NCBI RefSeq assembly: GCF_000024185.1
Contig: NC_013790.1
Span: 372,001-436,000 of the forward strand
Length of the DNA stretch: 64,000 bases
From: Methanobrevibacter ruminantium M1
GTDB lineage: Archaea > Methanobacteriota > Methanobacteria > Methanobacteriales > Methanobacteriaceae
Direction: 5' to 3'
This document shows positions 10,020 through 19,990 of the stretch, in pieces. The position numbers and the translations under genes are program-made. The notes under the pieces were generated by a model. It worked only from the letters and a program-made list of their open reading frames with translations. It did not search any database and had not been told where the DNA came from. Every line of letters starts with the position of its first letter. The stretch's first letter is position 1.

Positions 10020-11606
10020 ATGAAACATTGGATTGAAAGAATCGCTGATGAATTAAATGAAATGGATGTAGAAAAACATGTCATTGCAAGTGGTACATCT
10101 ATCTCAGGTTCTATACATATAGGAAACTCTTGCGATGTATTTATAGCAAATGCAATAGGAAAGGCTTTAAGAGAATTAGGCAATGATGCTGAAACCATTT
10201 GGATAGCAGACGATCATGACCCTCTTAGAAAGGTTCCTTATCCACTTCCAGAATCCTATGACCAATACCTTGGTATGCCTTATTCCATGATACCATGTCC
10301 TGAAGGATGCTGCAAGAACTTTGTAGAACACTTTGAAAAACCATTATTCAATGTTCTTGATGATTACGGCATAGAGATTATTCCTAAATCTGGTTTTGAG
10401 ATGTATAAAGATGGGTCTTATCTTGAATCAATCAGAATCTCCCTTGAAAAGCATAATGAAATCAAGGCTATCTTTGACCAATACAGAAGAGAGCCTTTGG
10501 CAGACCACTGGTTGCCTTATAACCCTATCTGTGACGAATGTGGAAGGGTAAACACCACTGAAGCATATGACTATGACGGAGACATTATTAAGTATAGGTG
10601 TGAATGTGGCCACGAAGGTGAGATGGATATAAAATCAGGCAATGGTAAGCTTACCTGGAGAGTTGAATGGGCAGCAAGATGGAAGATCTTTGGAACCACT
10701 TGCGAACCATTTGGAAAGGACCATGCAGCAGCTGGAGGATCCTACGATGTAAGTAGCGTTATATCAGAGGAAATCTTTGATTATCCTGCTCCTTATCCAG
10801 TTCCATATGAATGGATCACCCTTGACGGTGAAGCGATGAGTAAGTCTCATGGTGTATTCTTCACTCCAGAGCAATGGCTAGAGATTGGACCAGCTGAAAG
10901 TCTTAACTACTATCTATTCAGAAGCAAACCAATGAAATCTAAAGACTTTTCACCTAAAATGCCTTGGTTAGACTTTATGGACACTTTTGATAGGGTGGAA
11001 AAGGTATTCTACGGCGAAGAGGAAGCTCCATCAGAAAAAGAAGGCAGAAAATTCAAGAGCATTTATAAGATGGCTCAAATCAATCCAGATTCTCCATTAC
11101 CTTTCAGACCTCCATTTAGGTTCTTGGTAAATGCTTATCAGATTGTCGGTGAAAAGGACCTTGAGAAGATTTTTGCTATTGTTAAAAAGAATTCTCAACT
11201 CACTAAAAGCTTTGCAGATAAGGAGTTTGAAGACTTAAGCGAACTTGAAGTGTCTCAATTTAGTGAAAGGGTAGATAATGTAATCGCTTGGTTAGAGAAA
11301 TATGCTCCTAAATTTGTCAAGTTCCAAGTTCAATATGATTCCATTCCAAACTTGCCTCTTCCAGATGATCAGATTGCATTCCTAAAGGATCTTGCAGACT
11401 TAATGGAAGAGAAGGAGTTCTCATCTGCTGAAGAATTGCATGATAGCATGTATGAGATTTTGGAAAGCCATGGATTAAAACCTCAAAAGGCATTCCAAGC
11501 TATTTATAAAATGATTCTTGGTCAAAAGCAAGGTCCTAGAGCAGCTTCATTCTTGCTGTCTTTAGATAAGGACTTTGTTGTTAAGAGGTTAAGACAGGAA
11601 GCTTAA
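10020..11606 (+). CDS. lysS: Lysyl-tRNA synthetase, class I
   Basis: This enzyme charges tRNA-Lys using the class I Rossmann fold found in many archaea and a few bacteria. The HIGH signature appears as HIGN (residues 33-36) and the KMSKS loop as MSKS (273-276). A cysteine-rich insert, CDECG...CECGH, is typical of the class I enzyme and probably binds zinc. The helical anticodon-binding region fills the C-terminal half. At 528 residues the length is normal. The gene is followed within 10 nt by a strong hairpin. Confidence 0.96.
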   Translation: MKHWIERIADELNEMDVEKHVIASGTSISGSIHIGNSCDVFIANAIGKALRELGNDAETIWIADDHDPLRKVPYPLPESYDQYLGMPYSMIPCPEGCCKNFVEHFEKPLFNVLDDYGIEIIPKSGFEMYKDGSYLESIRISLEKHNEIKAIFDQYRREPLADHWLPYNPICDECGRVNTTEAYDYDGDIIKYRCECGHEGEMDIKSGNGKLTWRVEWAARWKIFGTTCEPFGKDHAAAGGSYDVSSVISEEIFDYPAPYPVPYEWITLDGEAMSKSHGVFFTPEQWLEIGPAESLNYYLFRSKPMKSKDFSPKMPWLDFMDTFDRVEKVFYGEEEAPSEKEGRKFKSIYKMAQINPDSPLPFRPPFRFLVNAYQIVGEKDLEKIFAIVKKNSQLTKSFADKEFEDLSELEVSQFSERVDNVIAWLEKYAPKFVKFQVQYDSIPNLPLPDDQIAFLKDLADLMEEKEFSSAEELHDSMYEILESHGLKPQKAFQAIYKMILGQKQGPRAASFLLSLDKDFVVKRLRQEA

Positions 11607-11610
11607 CTCA

Positions 11611-11680
11611 AGCTTTTTTCGCCTTCGGCGAAAAAACCTTGACCAAAATTTTTTTATGGCTGGGGAGTACCTTGCTCCTA
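11611..11680 (+). terminator. Two-hairpin 3' element after lysS
   Basis: A perfect 10-bp stem (TTTTTTCGCC, 11614-11623; GGCGAAAAAA, 11627-11636) closes a TTC loop. CCTTGACCAAAATTTTT follows, then a second stem built on GGAG...CTCC (11663-11678). The same architecture follows thiC with compensatory changes in both stems. It probably acts in transcription termination or 3'-end stability. Confidence 0.75.
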
Positions 11681-11997
11681 CAGTTTTACTTCTTTTTATT
11701 CCTATTTTATTTTTTAACTATTCTTTTTATTCTTATTTTCTTATATAACTGTTTTTTTATTCCTATTTTTGTTTAATTGTTATTTTTTCCTTATTTCTCT
11801 TTTTAATTTATAAGCTATTTTATAGAAGTTATTTTTGTTCGTTATTATGGGAACTATTTATACGTTTAAAAAGAGTTTTATTAGTTGGATAAAAGTTTTA
11901 ATGGTTTATTGGTGTAAAAAAAACTTTTATGGAGTTTGGTGTGTAAAAAAAAGAAAAAATGATTAATTAATTGAATAATTAATTAATCTTTAAAGAA

Positions 11998-12858
11998 TTA
12001 TCTACCAGTAAGCTTGCTAAAGAAACCTTTGCTAGATTCTTCTTCGAGTTGCTCAGTTAATTGTTGGTTTTTGTTTTTAAGAGAGTTGATAGTTTTATCC
12101 TTAGCGTTTAATTCGGTGTATAATCTATCATAATCCCTTTTCTTTTTGTCTAAGCTTTCATTAAGATTTTTAATTTCAGCTTCTAATTTAGCAATTTTGC
12201 CTCCGACACCATCAATTTCTTTTTGAGCTTCTTCTTGAGTGGCTTTGACTTCTGCATTTTTGCTAGCTACTTCTGCCTTAAGAGAAGGAATGACATTGTC
12301 ATTTAAGTCTTTGATTTCATCATTTTTCTCTTTGATTTTAGAATCTTTGCTTTTGATTAAGCTTTCTTTTCTGTCAATTTCTGCGTCTTTTTCTTTGATT
12401 TCATTTTCCAATTTATCAATTTCAGAATGCAATTGTTCAATTGCTTCCTCTTTTTCTTGATAAATCTTGGTTACTTCATCTTCGTCAGTCTCTTCAGTTG
12501 GAATAGCTGCTTTTTTCTCTTCCTCTTCAAGTCTTGCAGTCTCAAGTTCAACAACTAATTTTTCGATTTCGTTTAATCTTACTTTAGCTAATTGAAGACC
12601 AGCTCCTTTTTTTGCAACGCTTTCACTTAAGTCTGCATTGATTTCCAATTGATCGAAGTATTTTTTGGTACTTGTTTCCAATGCATCTGTAAGCTCTTCC
12701 TTAAGCGCTTTTAACTTTTTGTTGTCTTTTTTTAACTCAGGAATTACCTCATTGGTTAAATGATTTAATTCGCTTGCTTGGTTTTTGAGTTTTGTGTCTT
12801 TATCAGCTAATTGCTTTTTTAAAGTTTCAATTTCTTCTTCTGAAATAAAAATCACCAT
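11998..12858 (-). CDS. Coiled-coil protein of unknown function
   Basis: This is a 286-residue, highly charged Glu/Lys/Asp-rich protein made almost wholly of heptad-like helix, with no membrane segment and a short C-terminal GFFSKLTGR tail. It resembles the coiled-coil arms of SMC or chromosome-partition proteins but has no ATPase motif, so similarity to those is probably compositional. The start is unclear. ATG at 12858 has only a weak ribosome site. A strong GGTGAT just inside the frame sits 4-5 nt before an in-frame ATT (about 12846), which would remove four residues. It is convergent with lysS. Confidence 0.75.
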   Translation of the reverse strand: MVIFISEEEIETLKKQLADKDTKLKNQASELNHLTNEVIPELKKDNKKLKALKEELTDALETSTKKYFDQLEINADLSESVAKKGAGLQLAKVRLNEIEKLVVELETARLEEEEKKAAIPTEETDEDEVTKIYQEKEEAIEQLHSEIDKLENEIKEKDAEIDRKESLIKSKDSKIKEKNDEIKDLNDNVIPSLKAEVASKNAEVKATQEEAQKEIDGVGGKIAKLEAEIKNLNESLDKKKRDYDRLYTELNAKDKTINSLKNKNQQLTEQLEEESSKGFFSKLTGR

Positions 12859-13179
12859 CTCGTTTACATTTCTAATTATCCAATTTATTCAAAAGCCTTA
12901 TCAGATAATTAGGAGTTTTTCCAATCTTTTTACTACTTATTTAACCATCTAATTAATATTCATTAGCCTTTCATCGATAATTTCATTATTCCTTCAATAA
13001 TTAAGGTAATTATATTGGGTTTTGAAAATTGAAAAAATTTTAACAAAAATTAATTTTTCCAGACAGCTAAACTATTTATAAATTAGAATTTCTAATAATC
13101 TATAGATAAATATAAGTCAGTTACCATTTATAAATTTTAATATTTTTTTATAAACAATTATTAATTTAAATAATTATTT

Positions 13180-13477
13180 TTATTTGTTTTGTAATGAGTT
13201 TTGGTATGGTTTTTTTTAGTTGTTTGGGGATTTGTTTGTTTTGTAATGAGTTTTGGTATGGTTTTTTTTAGTTGTTTGGGGATTTGTTTGTTTTGTAATG
13301 AGTTTTGGTATGGTTTTTTTTTAGTTGTTTGGGGATTTGTTTGTTTTGTAATGAGTTTTGGTATGGTTTTTTTTAGTTGTTTGGGGATTTGTTTGTTTTG
13401 TAATGAGTTTTGGTATGGTTTTTTTTTAGTTGTTTGGGGATTTGTTTGTTTTGTAATGAGTTTTGGTATGGTTTTAG
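13180..13477. repeat. 52-53 bp minisatellite, about six copies
   Basis: Six near-identical copies of a unit containing GTAATGAGTTTTGGTATGG and TAGTTGTTTGGGGATTTG are spaced 52, 52, 53, 52 and 53 bp apart. There are no variable spacers, so it is not CRISPR. The changing unit length breaks any frame, so the open frame across it is an artefact. It lies between the coiled-coil gene and the 3' end of the adhesin gene. Confidence 0.9.
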
Positions 13478-13558
13478 TTAATTAAATCATAATTTAATGG
13501 ATTTTGAAAAAATAGATTAAAAAAAAAATAAATAATAAATGAATAAGAGTTTATTCAT

Positions 13559-16015
13559 TTATTTTACAACTTTAATTTTTGTATTAAAGACAGTGGCCCC
13601 ATAGGTCTTAGTGGATGCGTACTGACTTTTAATTGTATAGCTGCCTAATTTTACACTTACCTTTAATGTAGCCTGTCCTTTGCTATTGGTTGTTTTTGTA
13701 TAGGTCTTTTTATTTAAAGTGAATTTCACTTTAGTGTTCTTTATGACCTTTCCATTAGCGTCCTTAAATGTTGCTACGAAATTAGAGTTTTTGCGTATCT
13801 TAGTAGACTTTGCCTGCATCTTTGTTGTCTTTACAGTTACCTTGACTGTCTTTGAAGATCCTTTGTAGTAGTCATCTCCTCCAAATGAAACCTTTACATT
13901 ATATGTGCCGACCTTTAGATTGATGTTGAATGTAGCGGCTCCATTTGCATTTGTTGTCCTTGTGTAAGTGTTTTTTCCAATGGTGAATTTGACTTTTTTG
14001 GACTTCATTGCTTTCTTATTATTGTCAAGCAATTTGACAGTTAATTGGCTGCTGTTCTTATAGTATTTTACAAGGTTTTTAGCGCTTATTGAAGTGCTGT
14101 TCTTTAAGACAGTGATTTGCACTGTAATGTTTTTGTTTTTGTATTCTGGGTCCTTGAAAATAATGTTTGCAGTGTATTGGCCTGGCTTTAATCCGATATT
14201 CTGTTTAACGATTCCGTTTTCGTTTGTTGTCTTATTGTATGTTTTTCCTAAAAGTTCTATGCTTATAGTTTTATTGGAAAGAGGATTATTGTCGCCATCT
14301 GTCAGTTTTGCTTCCAATTGGCTTTCATTTTTGTAGTATTTGGTCAGATTGCTTGTGCTAAGATTTGATTCCTTTTTCTGGACAACTGGAATTTCAATGA
14401 TTTCATTGGTGATTTGTGCATAGACAGCATTGACACCTTTCACTGGGATGTAATTGTAGCTTGCTGTACCATTCTTTAAAGTTTTTGTTGCAATGGTCTT
14501 TTTATTGTCGTCGAAGAATTTAACGGTTAATGGTAGGTTTATATCCTCATTATATTCGTATATTTCTTTTGTATCGTTGTCAAAGTATTGCTTAATGCTT
14601 ACAGTCAATGTGTTCACTTCATCTGCTGAGATGTTTCCATTGCTTGATGTGAAAGTCATCATAAGCCATCTTGAAGCGTTTATTTGACCTGGATCCTCAT
14701 TATTGCTGTGAGGGGAATAGTAGTAAGAGCTTATGTTGTTTTGGCCCCACCAGCAGTATTGGACTGTAGCGTTGTCATCCAATGCAATATCTCCATAGAA
14801 AACGTTCTTTTGGATGTAGTTATTGGTTATTGCACAGTTTATCATTGTAATCTCTGCATCTTGGAAGTTGTTTGTGACTGCTCCGTGGTTTCCTGCATTG
14901 TTATAGTCAAAGATTGTATTGTAGACCTCTGTTACGACATGGTGTCCGCTTGGAGGTGCAAGTATTGCTCCTGCATAGAATCTTACTCTGCAATTGAAGA
15001 AAAGGCTGTTGTTTATAAACATGTTTCCGTGATTGCTTATTGCCCCTGCTGTATAGTTTGTGGTCTGGTTTATGAAACTGCAGTTGTTGATTGTTGCGTT
15101 TCCTAAGCTGAGAAGCGCTGCTGCTGAATATATCGCATGATTATTGAGGAAATCTGTATTGTTGAGGGTTATTGTTCCTCCTGCTGCTATGCTTGCTCCC
15201 ACACCTTTTTCAGCTGTTAGGGTGTTTTTCTCGAAAACTGAGTTCTGGATGTTTGTCACTCCAAGTGTATAGATGGCTCCTCCATATTGTATTGCGCTAT
15301 TGTTTAAAATGCTTGAGTTTATGATGGTCAATCTTCCTAAATTGTTGTAGATGGCTCCTCCATAGTAGTTTCCATAAGAGTTTTTGATTGTAGAGTTGAT
15401 TATGGTCAATTGTCCGCCTTCATTTATGATGGCTCCTCCATAGTCGCTTAGGTTGCCGTCCTTATATGCATTTGTTAAAATAAGTCCGTTTAAGCTTAAT
15501 TTTGCGCTGGAATTCATGATGAATAGCTGTGCCTTGTCTTCACCGTCGATTATAGTGGAATCTTCTCCATAGATGCTTAAGCTTTTTCCTATGCTTATGT
15601 TTTGGTTATTCTCTCCATTGTAAGTTCCGCTGGATAGGTATATGATTGAATCATCATCTGCCTTGGATACTGCATGTTTTATGCTTTGGTATGGGCTTTT
15701 TTCACTTCCGTCTCCTGAATCGTCACTGCCGTTTGTGGATACGTATATTGATTTGGATTCAGATAATTGGCTTTTGTCGCCTTTGCTTAAGCCATCATTA
15801 ATTGCTATATTGTCGTTGATTTGATTTGATGCTGTGAATTCATTAATTAATGAATTATCATTAATATCGCTTGATATTGAATTTTCACTAATAAATGAAT
15901 CATCAGTTTCAATATTTGACAATTCGCTAGCATTAATGGTGCCTATTAAGCTAAATGCTATTAAAATACTTATTAATATAATTAAAAATTGATATATTTG
16001 ATTTTTAGTCTTAAT
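13559..16015 (-). CDS. Secreted adhesin-like beta-helix/Ig protein, apparent ATT start
   Basis: This is a secreted surface protein. The region up to about residue 400 carries repeated YGGAI and INSS motifs typical of a right-handed parallel beta-helix (pectate-lyase/PMP-like). Three C-terminal Ig-like repeats follow, each with a KYYKN...TYTRTTNANG pattern. The first conventional start, TTG at 15922, would leave it without a signal peptide. Extending 31 codons upstream in frame to ATT 16015 gives a lysine-containing N-terminus, a long hydrophobic core (QFLIILISILIAFSLIG) and a TINA-S cleavage site. A perfect AGGAGGT lies 6 nt before that ATT. No C-terminal anchor is visible. Adhesin-like proteins of this type are abundant in Methanobrevibacter. 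Confidence 0.85.
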   Translation of the reverse strand: MKTKNQIYQFLIILISILIAFSLIGTINASELSNIETDDSFISENSISSDINDNSLINEFTASNQINDNIAINDGLSKGDKSQLSESKSIYVSTNGSDDSGDGSEKSPYQSIKHAVSKADDDSIIYLSSGTYNGENNQNISIGKSLSIYGEDSTIIDGEDKAQLFIMNSSAKLSLNGLILTNAYKDGNLSDYGGAIINEGGQLTIINSTIKNSYGNYYGGAIYNNLGRLTIINSSILNNSAIQYGGAIYTLGVTNIQNSVFEKNTLTAEKGVGASIAAGGTITLNNTDFLNNHAIYSAAALLSLGNATINNCSFINQTTNYTAGAISNHGNMFINNSLFFNCRVRFYAGAILAPPSGHHVVTEVYNTIFDYNNAGNHGAVTNNFQDAEITMINCAITNNYIQKNVFYGDIALDDNATVQYCWWGQNNISSYYYSPHSNNEDPGQINASRWLMMTFTSSNGNISADEVNTLTVSIKQYFDNDTKEIYEYNEDINLPLTVKFFDDNKKTIATKTLKNGTASYNYIPVKGVNAVYAQITNEIIEIPVVQKKESNLSTSNLTKYYKNESQLEAKLTDGDNNPLSNKTISIELLGKTYNKTTNENGIVKQNIGLKPGQYTANIIFKDPEYKNKNITVQITVLKNSTSISAKNLVKYYKNSSQLTVKLLDNNKKAMKSKKVKFTIGKNTYTRTTNANGAATFNINLKVGTYNVKVSFGGDDYYKGSSKTVKVTVKTTKMQAKSTKIRKNSNFVATFKDANGKVIKNTKVKFTLNKKTYTKTTNSKGQATLKVSVKLGSYTIKSQYASTKTYGATVFNTKIKVVK

Positions 16016-16762
16016 AGTTTGACCTCCTATATGGAATGTTTTTATATTCGAAATTTATACAATAACTCTTTTTATTATTTTTACTATATATGTTTTATTT
16101 ATATTCTTATGAGTTAAAACAAATGTTTTTAGTTATGATTTGTTTAATTAAGTTAATTTGATTAATTTTTTTATAGTTTTAGGACGATTTTTTGATGATA
16201 TCTTATTGCATATGGTTTTATGAGGTGGCTTATTTTTTATAGCTTTATTTTTTGCATATGGTTTTTATCATATAGCTTATTTTTTATAGTTTTTATAAAT
16301 TTTTAGAGATCTTTTATTAATTGAACATTTTTCAATTGTTTTTCCAAATATTAGTTTTCAAATGCTAGCACAAGTTTAAATTATTATATTGTATATATAG
16401 AATATTGAAATTAGATTGGAATAATTTTTTAAAAATTTTTTCATATGAGAATCCTAATTTTTATTAATATTTTCCATATAACAAATGTTAATAAAAATCA
16501 TTAAATATTGGATTGTTCTAAAATAATAATGTTGTAATTTTTCTAAAAAAAATTTTATAAACAGCTTTAAAACATATTTTATTTATAATTTAAAAAAGAG
16601 TTTTAAATGGTTTAATTTATCATTTTATTAAATTTTACTATTTAAATCATTATTTGAAGAATTTTAATATTTAATTTTTAAAAATAATTATTAATCGATT
16701 GCTGTTTATTTATTTTAAAGATTATTTCAATTAACAGTTAAAAACTAGAAAGGATGATTTGA
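16016..16762. other. 747-nt divergent spacer between adhesin and PfkB genes
   Basis: A roughly 50-bp imperfect duplication sharing TTGCATATGGTTTT and GCTTATTTTTTATAG spans about 16205-16305. TTTTCAAATGCT occurs at 16355-16366, upstream of the TATA-like TATATTGTATATATAG. Both flanking promoters must lie here. No gene is seen. Confidence 0.6.
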
Positions 16763-17680
16763 TTGACTATTAAAAAAGACTTATTAGCGATAGGACATAC
16801 TGCATTGGATTATATAATCACAGTAGATGAATTTCCAAAGGCTAACAATTCAGCTCCTATGAAGACCATGCTAAACTTGAATGGGGGAGCTGCAGCTAAT
16901 GTGGCTATGATTGGCGCAAGCCTTGGATTGAAATCTGGATTGGTATCCGCTGTAGGTAAGGAATTTATTGACTCTCATTATCATAAGGAAATGACCAGAT
17001 TAGGTGTTGACACTGAAGCGATGATTATTTCAGAGACTGAAAACACACCTACTGCTTTTGTTATGACAAATAAAAATCAGGACCAGATTAGCTATTTCTA
17101 CTGGGGAGCAGGTAAGGATTTCCATGATAGTGAAGTTCCAAGGGAAAAGATAAAGGAATTTAAGGCAGTTCATTTGGCAACTGGAGATCCTCATTTCAAT
17201 TGCAAATCTGGAATCGTTGCAAAGGAAGAGGAAAGATTGGTTTCATTCGATCCAGGTCAAGACCTTGGAATGTATAGTCCTAAAAAGCTTAAGGAAGTCA
17301 TTAGCAATTCAAACATTCTTTTTGGAAACCATCATGAAATCAAAAGGATTCAAGAGTCATTGGCTGTTGACATTAACGGTTTGATGGAATTAGGTCCGGA
17401 AATTGTTCTTACAACTTGCGGTAAGGAAGGAAGCATAATCTATAGCCTTGATGAGGGCAAGTTTGAGATTGATTCCATCTATAGGCCTGCAGTTGATCCT
17501 ACAGGTGCTGGAGACTCCTATAAGGCAGGATTCCTATCCCAATTTATTAATGGAAAGACATTAGAGGAATCTGCTAAGTTTGCATCTTCTGTTTCATCCT
17601 TTGTTGTGGAAAAGCAAGGATGTCAAACAAACATGCCTAGCTATGAAGATGCTTATAATAGAATGATGGACTTTTATTAG
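16763..17680 (+). CDS. PfkB-family carbohydrate/nucleoside kinase
   Basis: This 305-residue ribokinase-fold kinase has the N-terminal sugar-binding NGGAAANVA motif and the C-terminal DPTGAGDSYKAGF signature, with the anion hole and catalytic Asp in GAGD (residues 248-251). Archaeal relatives include nucleoside and ribose kinases. Substrate cannot be set from sequence, and the annotation should stay at family level. The start is TTG 16763 with AAAGGATGA a few nt upstream. It is monocistronic. Confidence 0.88.
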   Translation: MTIKKDLLAIGHTALDYIITVDEFPKANNSAPMKTMLNLNGGAAANVAMIGASLGLKSGLVSAVGKEFIDSHYHKEMTRLGVDTEAMIISETENTPTAFVMTNKNQDQISYFYWGAGKDFHDSEVPREKIKEFKAVHLATGDPHFNCKSGIVAKEEERLVSFDPGQDLGMYSPKKLKEVISNSNILFGNHHEIKRIQESLAVDINGLMELGPEIVLTTCGKEGSIIYSLDEGKFEIDSIYRPAVDPTGAGDSYKAGFLSQFINGKTLEESAKFASSVSSFVVEKQGCQTNMPSYEDAYNRMMDFY

Positions 17681-18265
17681 GTATAATTGATTGTTATTAA
17701 TTAATTTGCCCTAAACTTCTTGATTTTTATAATAATGCTTAAATGATTGATTTTCAATCATTTCTTTTTTTTCTTTGTTTTTATCAAGCAATTTTTCATT
17801 TTAATTTTTTTTCTATTTTTCTGTTTTTTATTTTTATTGAATCATTTTTTGCTTAGTTTTTGGTTTTGTGTTTTTTTTATTTTTATTGAAAATTTTTTGC
17901 AAAAATTAAAAAAGGCTTCTTTTAAAAAAATTGTTATAATAAAATATATTTGAGAAGTGTCAAAACTATTTGATAAAAACCGATTTTTATGTCTTTATTT
18001 GAAAAAATAAGCATAAATAAATCGATAAGTTTATAATATAAAAAAATATAATATTTAAATATAAAATCAAGGCCGATAGAATTAAATTAATATTTATTTA
18101 ACTAAAATATATTTTAGTTTTTCATATAAAGCATTTTTTAAGAAATAAATTAATATTTTAGTTTTTTTTAAACATACTCAATTAAATAACTTATAATTAA
18201 TTTCTATTGATTTTATAATCATTTGGCTATAATTTTATAATTTATAATTTTTATGGAGAGGGAAA
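17681..18265. other. 585-nt spacer upstream of thiC
   Basis: The spacer is very AT-rich, with a T-run segment at 17747-17950 that only translates to Phe/Leu low complexity. I see no recognisable TPP riboswitch core (CTGAGA plus partner) ahead of thiC. TATA-like stretches lie near 18180-18245, and GGAGAGGGAAA is the thiC ribosome site. Confidence 0.55.
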
Positions 18266-19564
18266 ATGACACAGATAAGCGATGCAAAAAAAGGCATATT
18301 AACTGAAGAAATGAAACATGTTGCAAAAATCGAAAATGTTTCAGAAGACTTTATTTTAAGATCCGTTGCAAACGGTACTATCGTAATTCCAAGCAATGTA
18401 CACAGAGACATTGAAGCATCAGGTATTGGTGCAGGACTTAGAACAAAGGTCAACGCAACTGTTGGAACTTCAACAGACATTGTAAACTTTGATGAGGAAG
18501 TATTGAAGGCACAGATTGCAATTGACCATGGTGCAGACTGTCTTATGGAATTAAGTATCGGCGGAGACTTGGATGTAATAAGAAGAAGAGTTCTTGACAT
18601 GTCCCCATTGCCTGTAGGATCTGTACCTGTCTATCAGGCTGCTATTGAAAGCATTAGAGAACATGGCTCTGTAATTTATATGGATGAAGATGATTTATTC
18701 GGCGCCATTGAAAAGCAAGCTAAAGACGGTATTGACTTTATGGCTGTTCACAGCAGTATCAACATTGAAACCTTGACCCGTCTTAAACGGCAAGGACGTG
18801 TAACTGGTCTTGTATCCCGTGGAGGATCCTTCATGTCTGGTTGGATTGTAGAGAATGAAAAGGAAAATCCATTATATGCTAACTTTGATTATGTATTGGA
18901 AATTGCAAAGGAACATGATGTTGTACTTTCCCTTGCAAACGGTATGAGAGCTGGTTCCATTGCTGACTCTACTGACCGTGCTCAAATCCAAGAATTGATT
19001 ATCTTAGGAGAATTGATTGACAGGTCCCGTGAAGCTGGAGTCCAATGTATGATTGAAGGACCAGGTCACATTCCTATCAATGAGATACCAACCAATGTTA
19101 TGATTCAAAAGAAAATGTGTTCAAACGCTCCTTTCTATATGTTAGGACCTATTGTATGTGATGTGGCACCTGGATATGACCACATTGTATCTGCAATCGG
19201 TGCAGCATCTTCAGCCAAAGCCGGAGCCGACTTCATCTGTTATGTAACCCCTGCTGAACACTTGGCGCTACCTTCCCCTGAAGATGTGAAAGAGGGAGTT
19301 ATTGCAACTAGAATAGGAGCATATGCAGGTGACTTAGCTAGCGGTCAAATAGATGGTTCCCAAGACCTTGCAATGGCTGAAGCAAGGAAAAAACTAGATT
19401 GGGAAGCTCAATATGAGTGTGCAATGTTCCCTGGCGCTGCACGTGCAAAAAGAGACCAAAGACCTCCTGAAGAGGAAGACACTTGTACAATGTGCGGTAA
19501 CTACTGTGCTGTAAAGATTGTAAATCAATGGTTGGATCAGTCTGATTCTGATCTTATTAAATAG
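18266..19564 (+). CDS. thiC: Phosphomethylpyrimidine synthase ThiC
   Basis: ThiC is a radical-SAM enzyme that converts aminoimidazole ribotide to HMP phosphate in thiamine synthesis. The 432-residue protein is the compact archaeal form without the bacterial N-terminal domain. The C-terminal cluster motif is CTMCGNYC (Cys407, Cys410, Cys414), one residue tighter than the bacterial CX2CX4C. Other hallmarks are [18 protein letters not shown] and the YVTPAEHL segment. The start has a strong GGAGAGG ribosome site. A structured 3' element follows within a few nt. Confidence 0.96.
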   Translation: MTQISDAKKGILTEEMKHVAKIENVSEDFILRSVANGTIVIPSNVHRDIEASGIGAGLRTKVNATVGTSTDIVNFDEEVLKAQIAIDHGADCLMELSIGGDLDVIRRRVLDMSPLPVGSVPVYQAAIESIREHGSVIYMDEDDLFGAIEKQAKDGIDFMAVHSSINIETLTRLKRQGRVTGLVSRGGSFMSGWIVENEKENPLYANFDYVLEIAKEHDVVLSLANGMRAGSIADSTDRAQIQELIILGELIDRSREAGVQCMIEGPGHIPINEIPTNVMIQKKMCSNAPFYMLGPIVCDVAPGYDHIVSAIGAASSAKAGADFICYVTPAEHLALPSPEDVKEGVIATRIGAYAGDLASGQIDGSQDLAMAEARKKLDWEAQYECAMFPGAARAKRDQRPPEEEDTCTMCGNYCAVKIVNQWLDQSDSDLIK

Positions 19565-19567
19565 ACA

Positions 19568-19645
19568 AGCTTTTTGAGCCTTCGGCTCAAAAACCTTGAC
19601 CAAAATTTTTATTTAACTTGGGAGTGTCTTGCTCCAAAGTTATTT
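19568..19645 (+). terminator. Two-hairpin 3' element after thiC
   Basis: A perfect stem (TTTTTGAGCC, 19571-19580; GGCTCAAAAA, 19584-19593) closes a TTC loop, followed by the same CCTTGACCAAAATTTTT as after lysS. A second stem follows: AACTT plus GGGAG pairing with CTCC plus AAGTT. Both stems differ from the lysS copy while keeping pairing. Confidence 0.75.
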
Positions 19646-19654
19646 CTTTTTTTA

Positions 19655-19893
19655 CTACACTTTTTCTATTTTTGTTAATATTTAATTTTCATTCTTAATT
19701 CTTTTATTCTATTTCTCATTTAATAGTTAATTCTATTTTTTCTATTTTTGTTAATCTTAAATTTTATTCTTAATTCTTTTATTCTATTTCTCATTTAATA
19801 GTTAATTCTATTTTTTCTATTTTTGTTAATCTTAAATTTTATTCTTAATTCTTTTATTCTATTTCTCATTTAATAGTTAATTCTATTTTTTCA
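19655..19893. repeat. 75-bp tandem repeat, three copies
   Basis: Three copies with exactly 75-bp spacing (marker CTTAATTCTTTTATTC at 19694, 19769 and 19844) share TTTCTCATTTAATAGTTAA. The last two copies appear nearly identical. Non-coding. Confidence 0.85.
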
Positions 19894-19990
19894 TTCTTTT
19901 TGATTAATTTTACCAAAAATTACTTATGTTTATATTTTTAGATATAAAATTAATAAATTAATTTCTTATTTTTTTATTGGAGGTCTTTTT

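Noticed and set aside
13180-13477. CRISPR array
   Set aside because: Units are contiguous copies without unique spacers, and no cas genes are near.
13201-13485. 94-residue open frame over the minisatellite
   Set aside because: It only restates the tandem repeat; unit length is not a multiple of three and no ribosome site is present.
17747-17953. 68-residue Phe-rich frame before thiC
   Set aside because: Low-complexity spacer translation.
18180-18265. TPP riboswitch before thiC
   Set aside because: The conserved core bases are absent.
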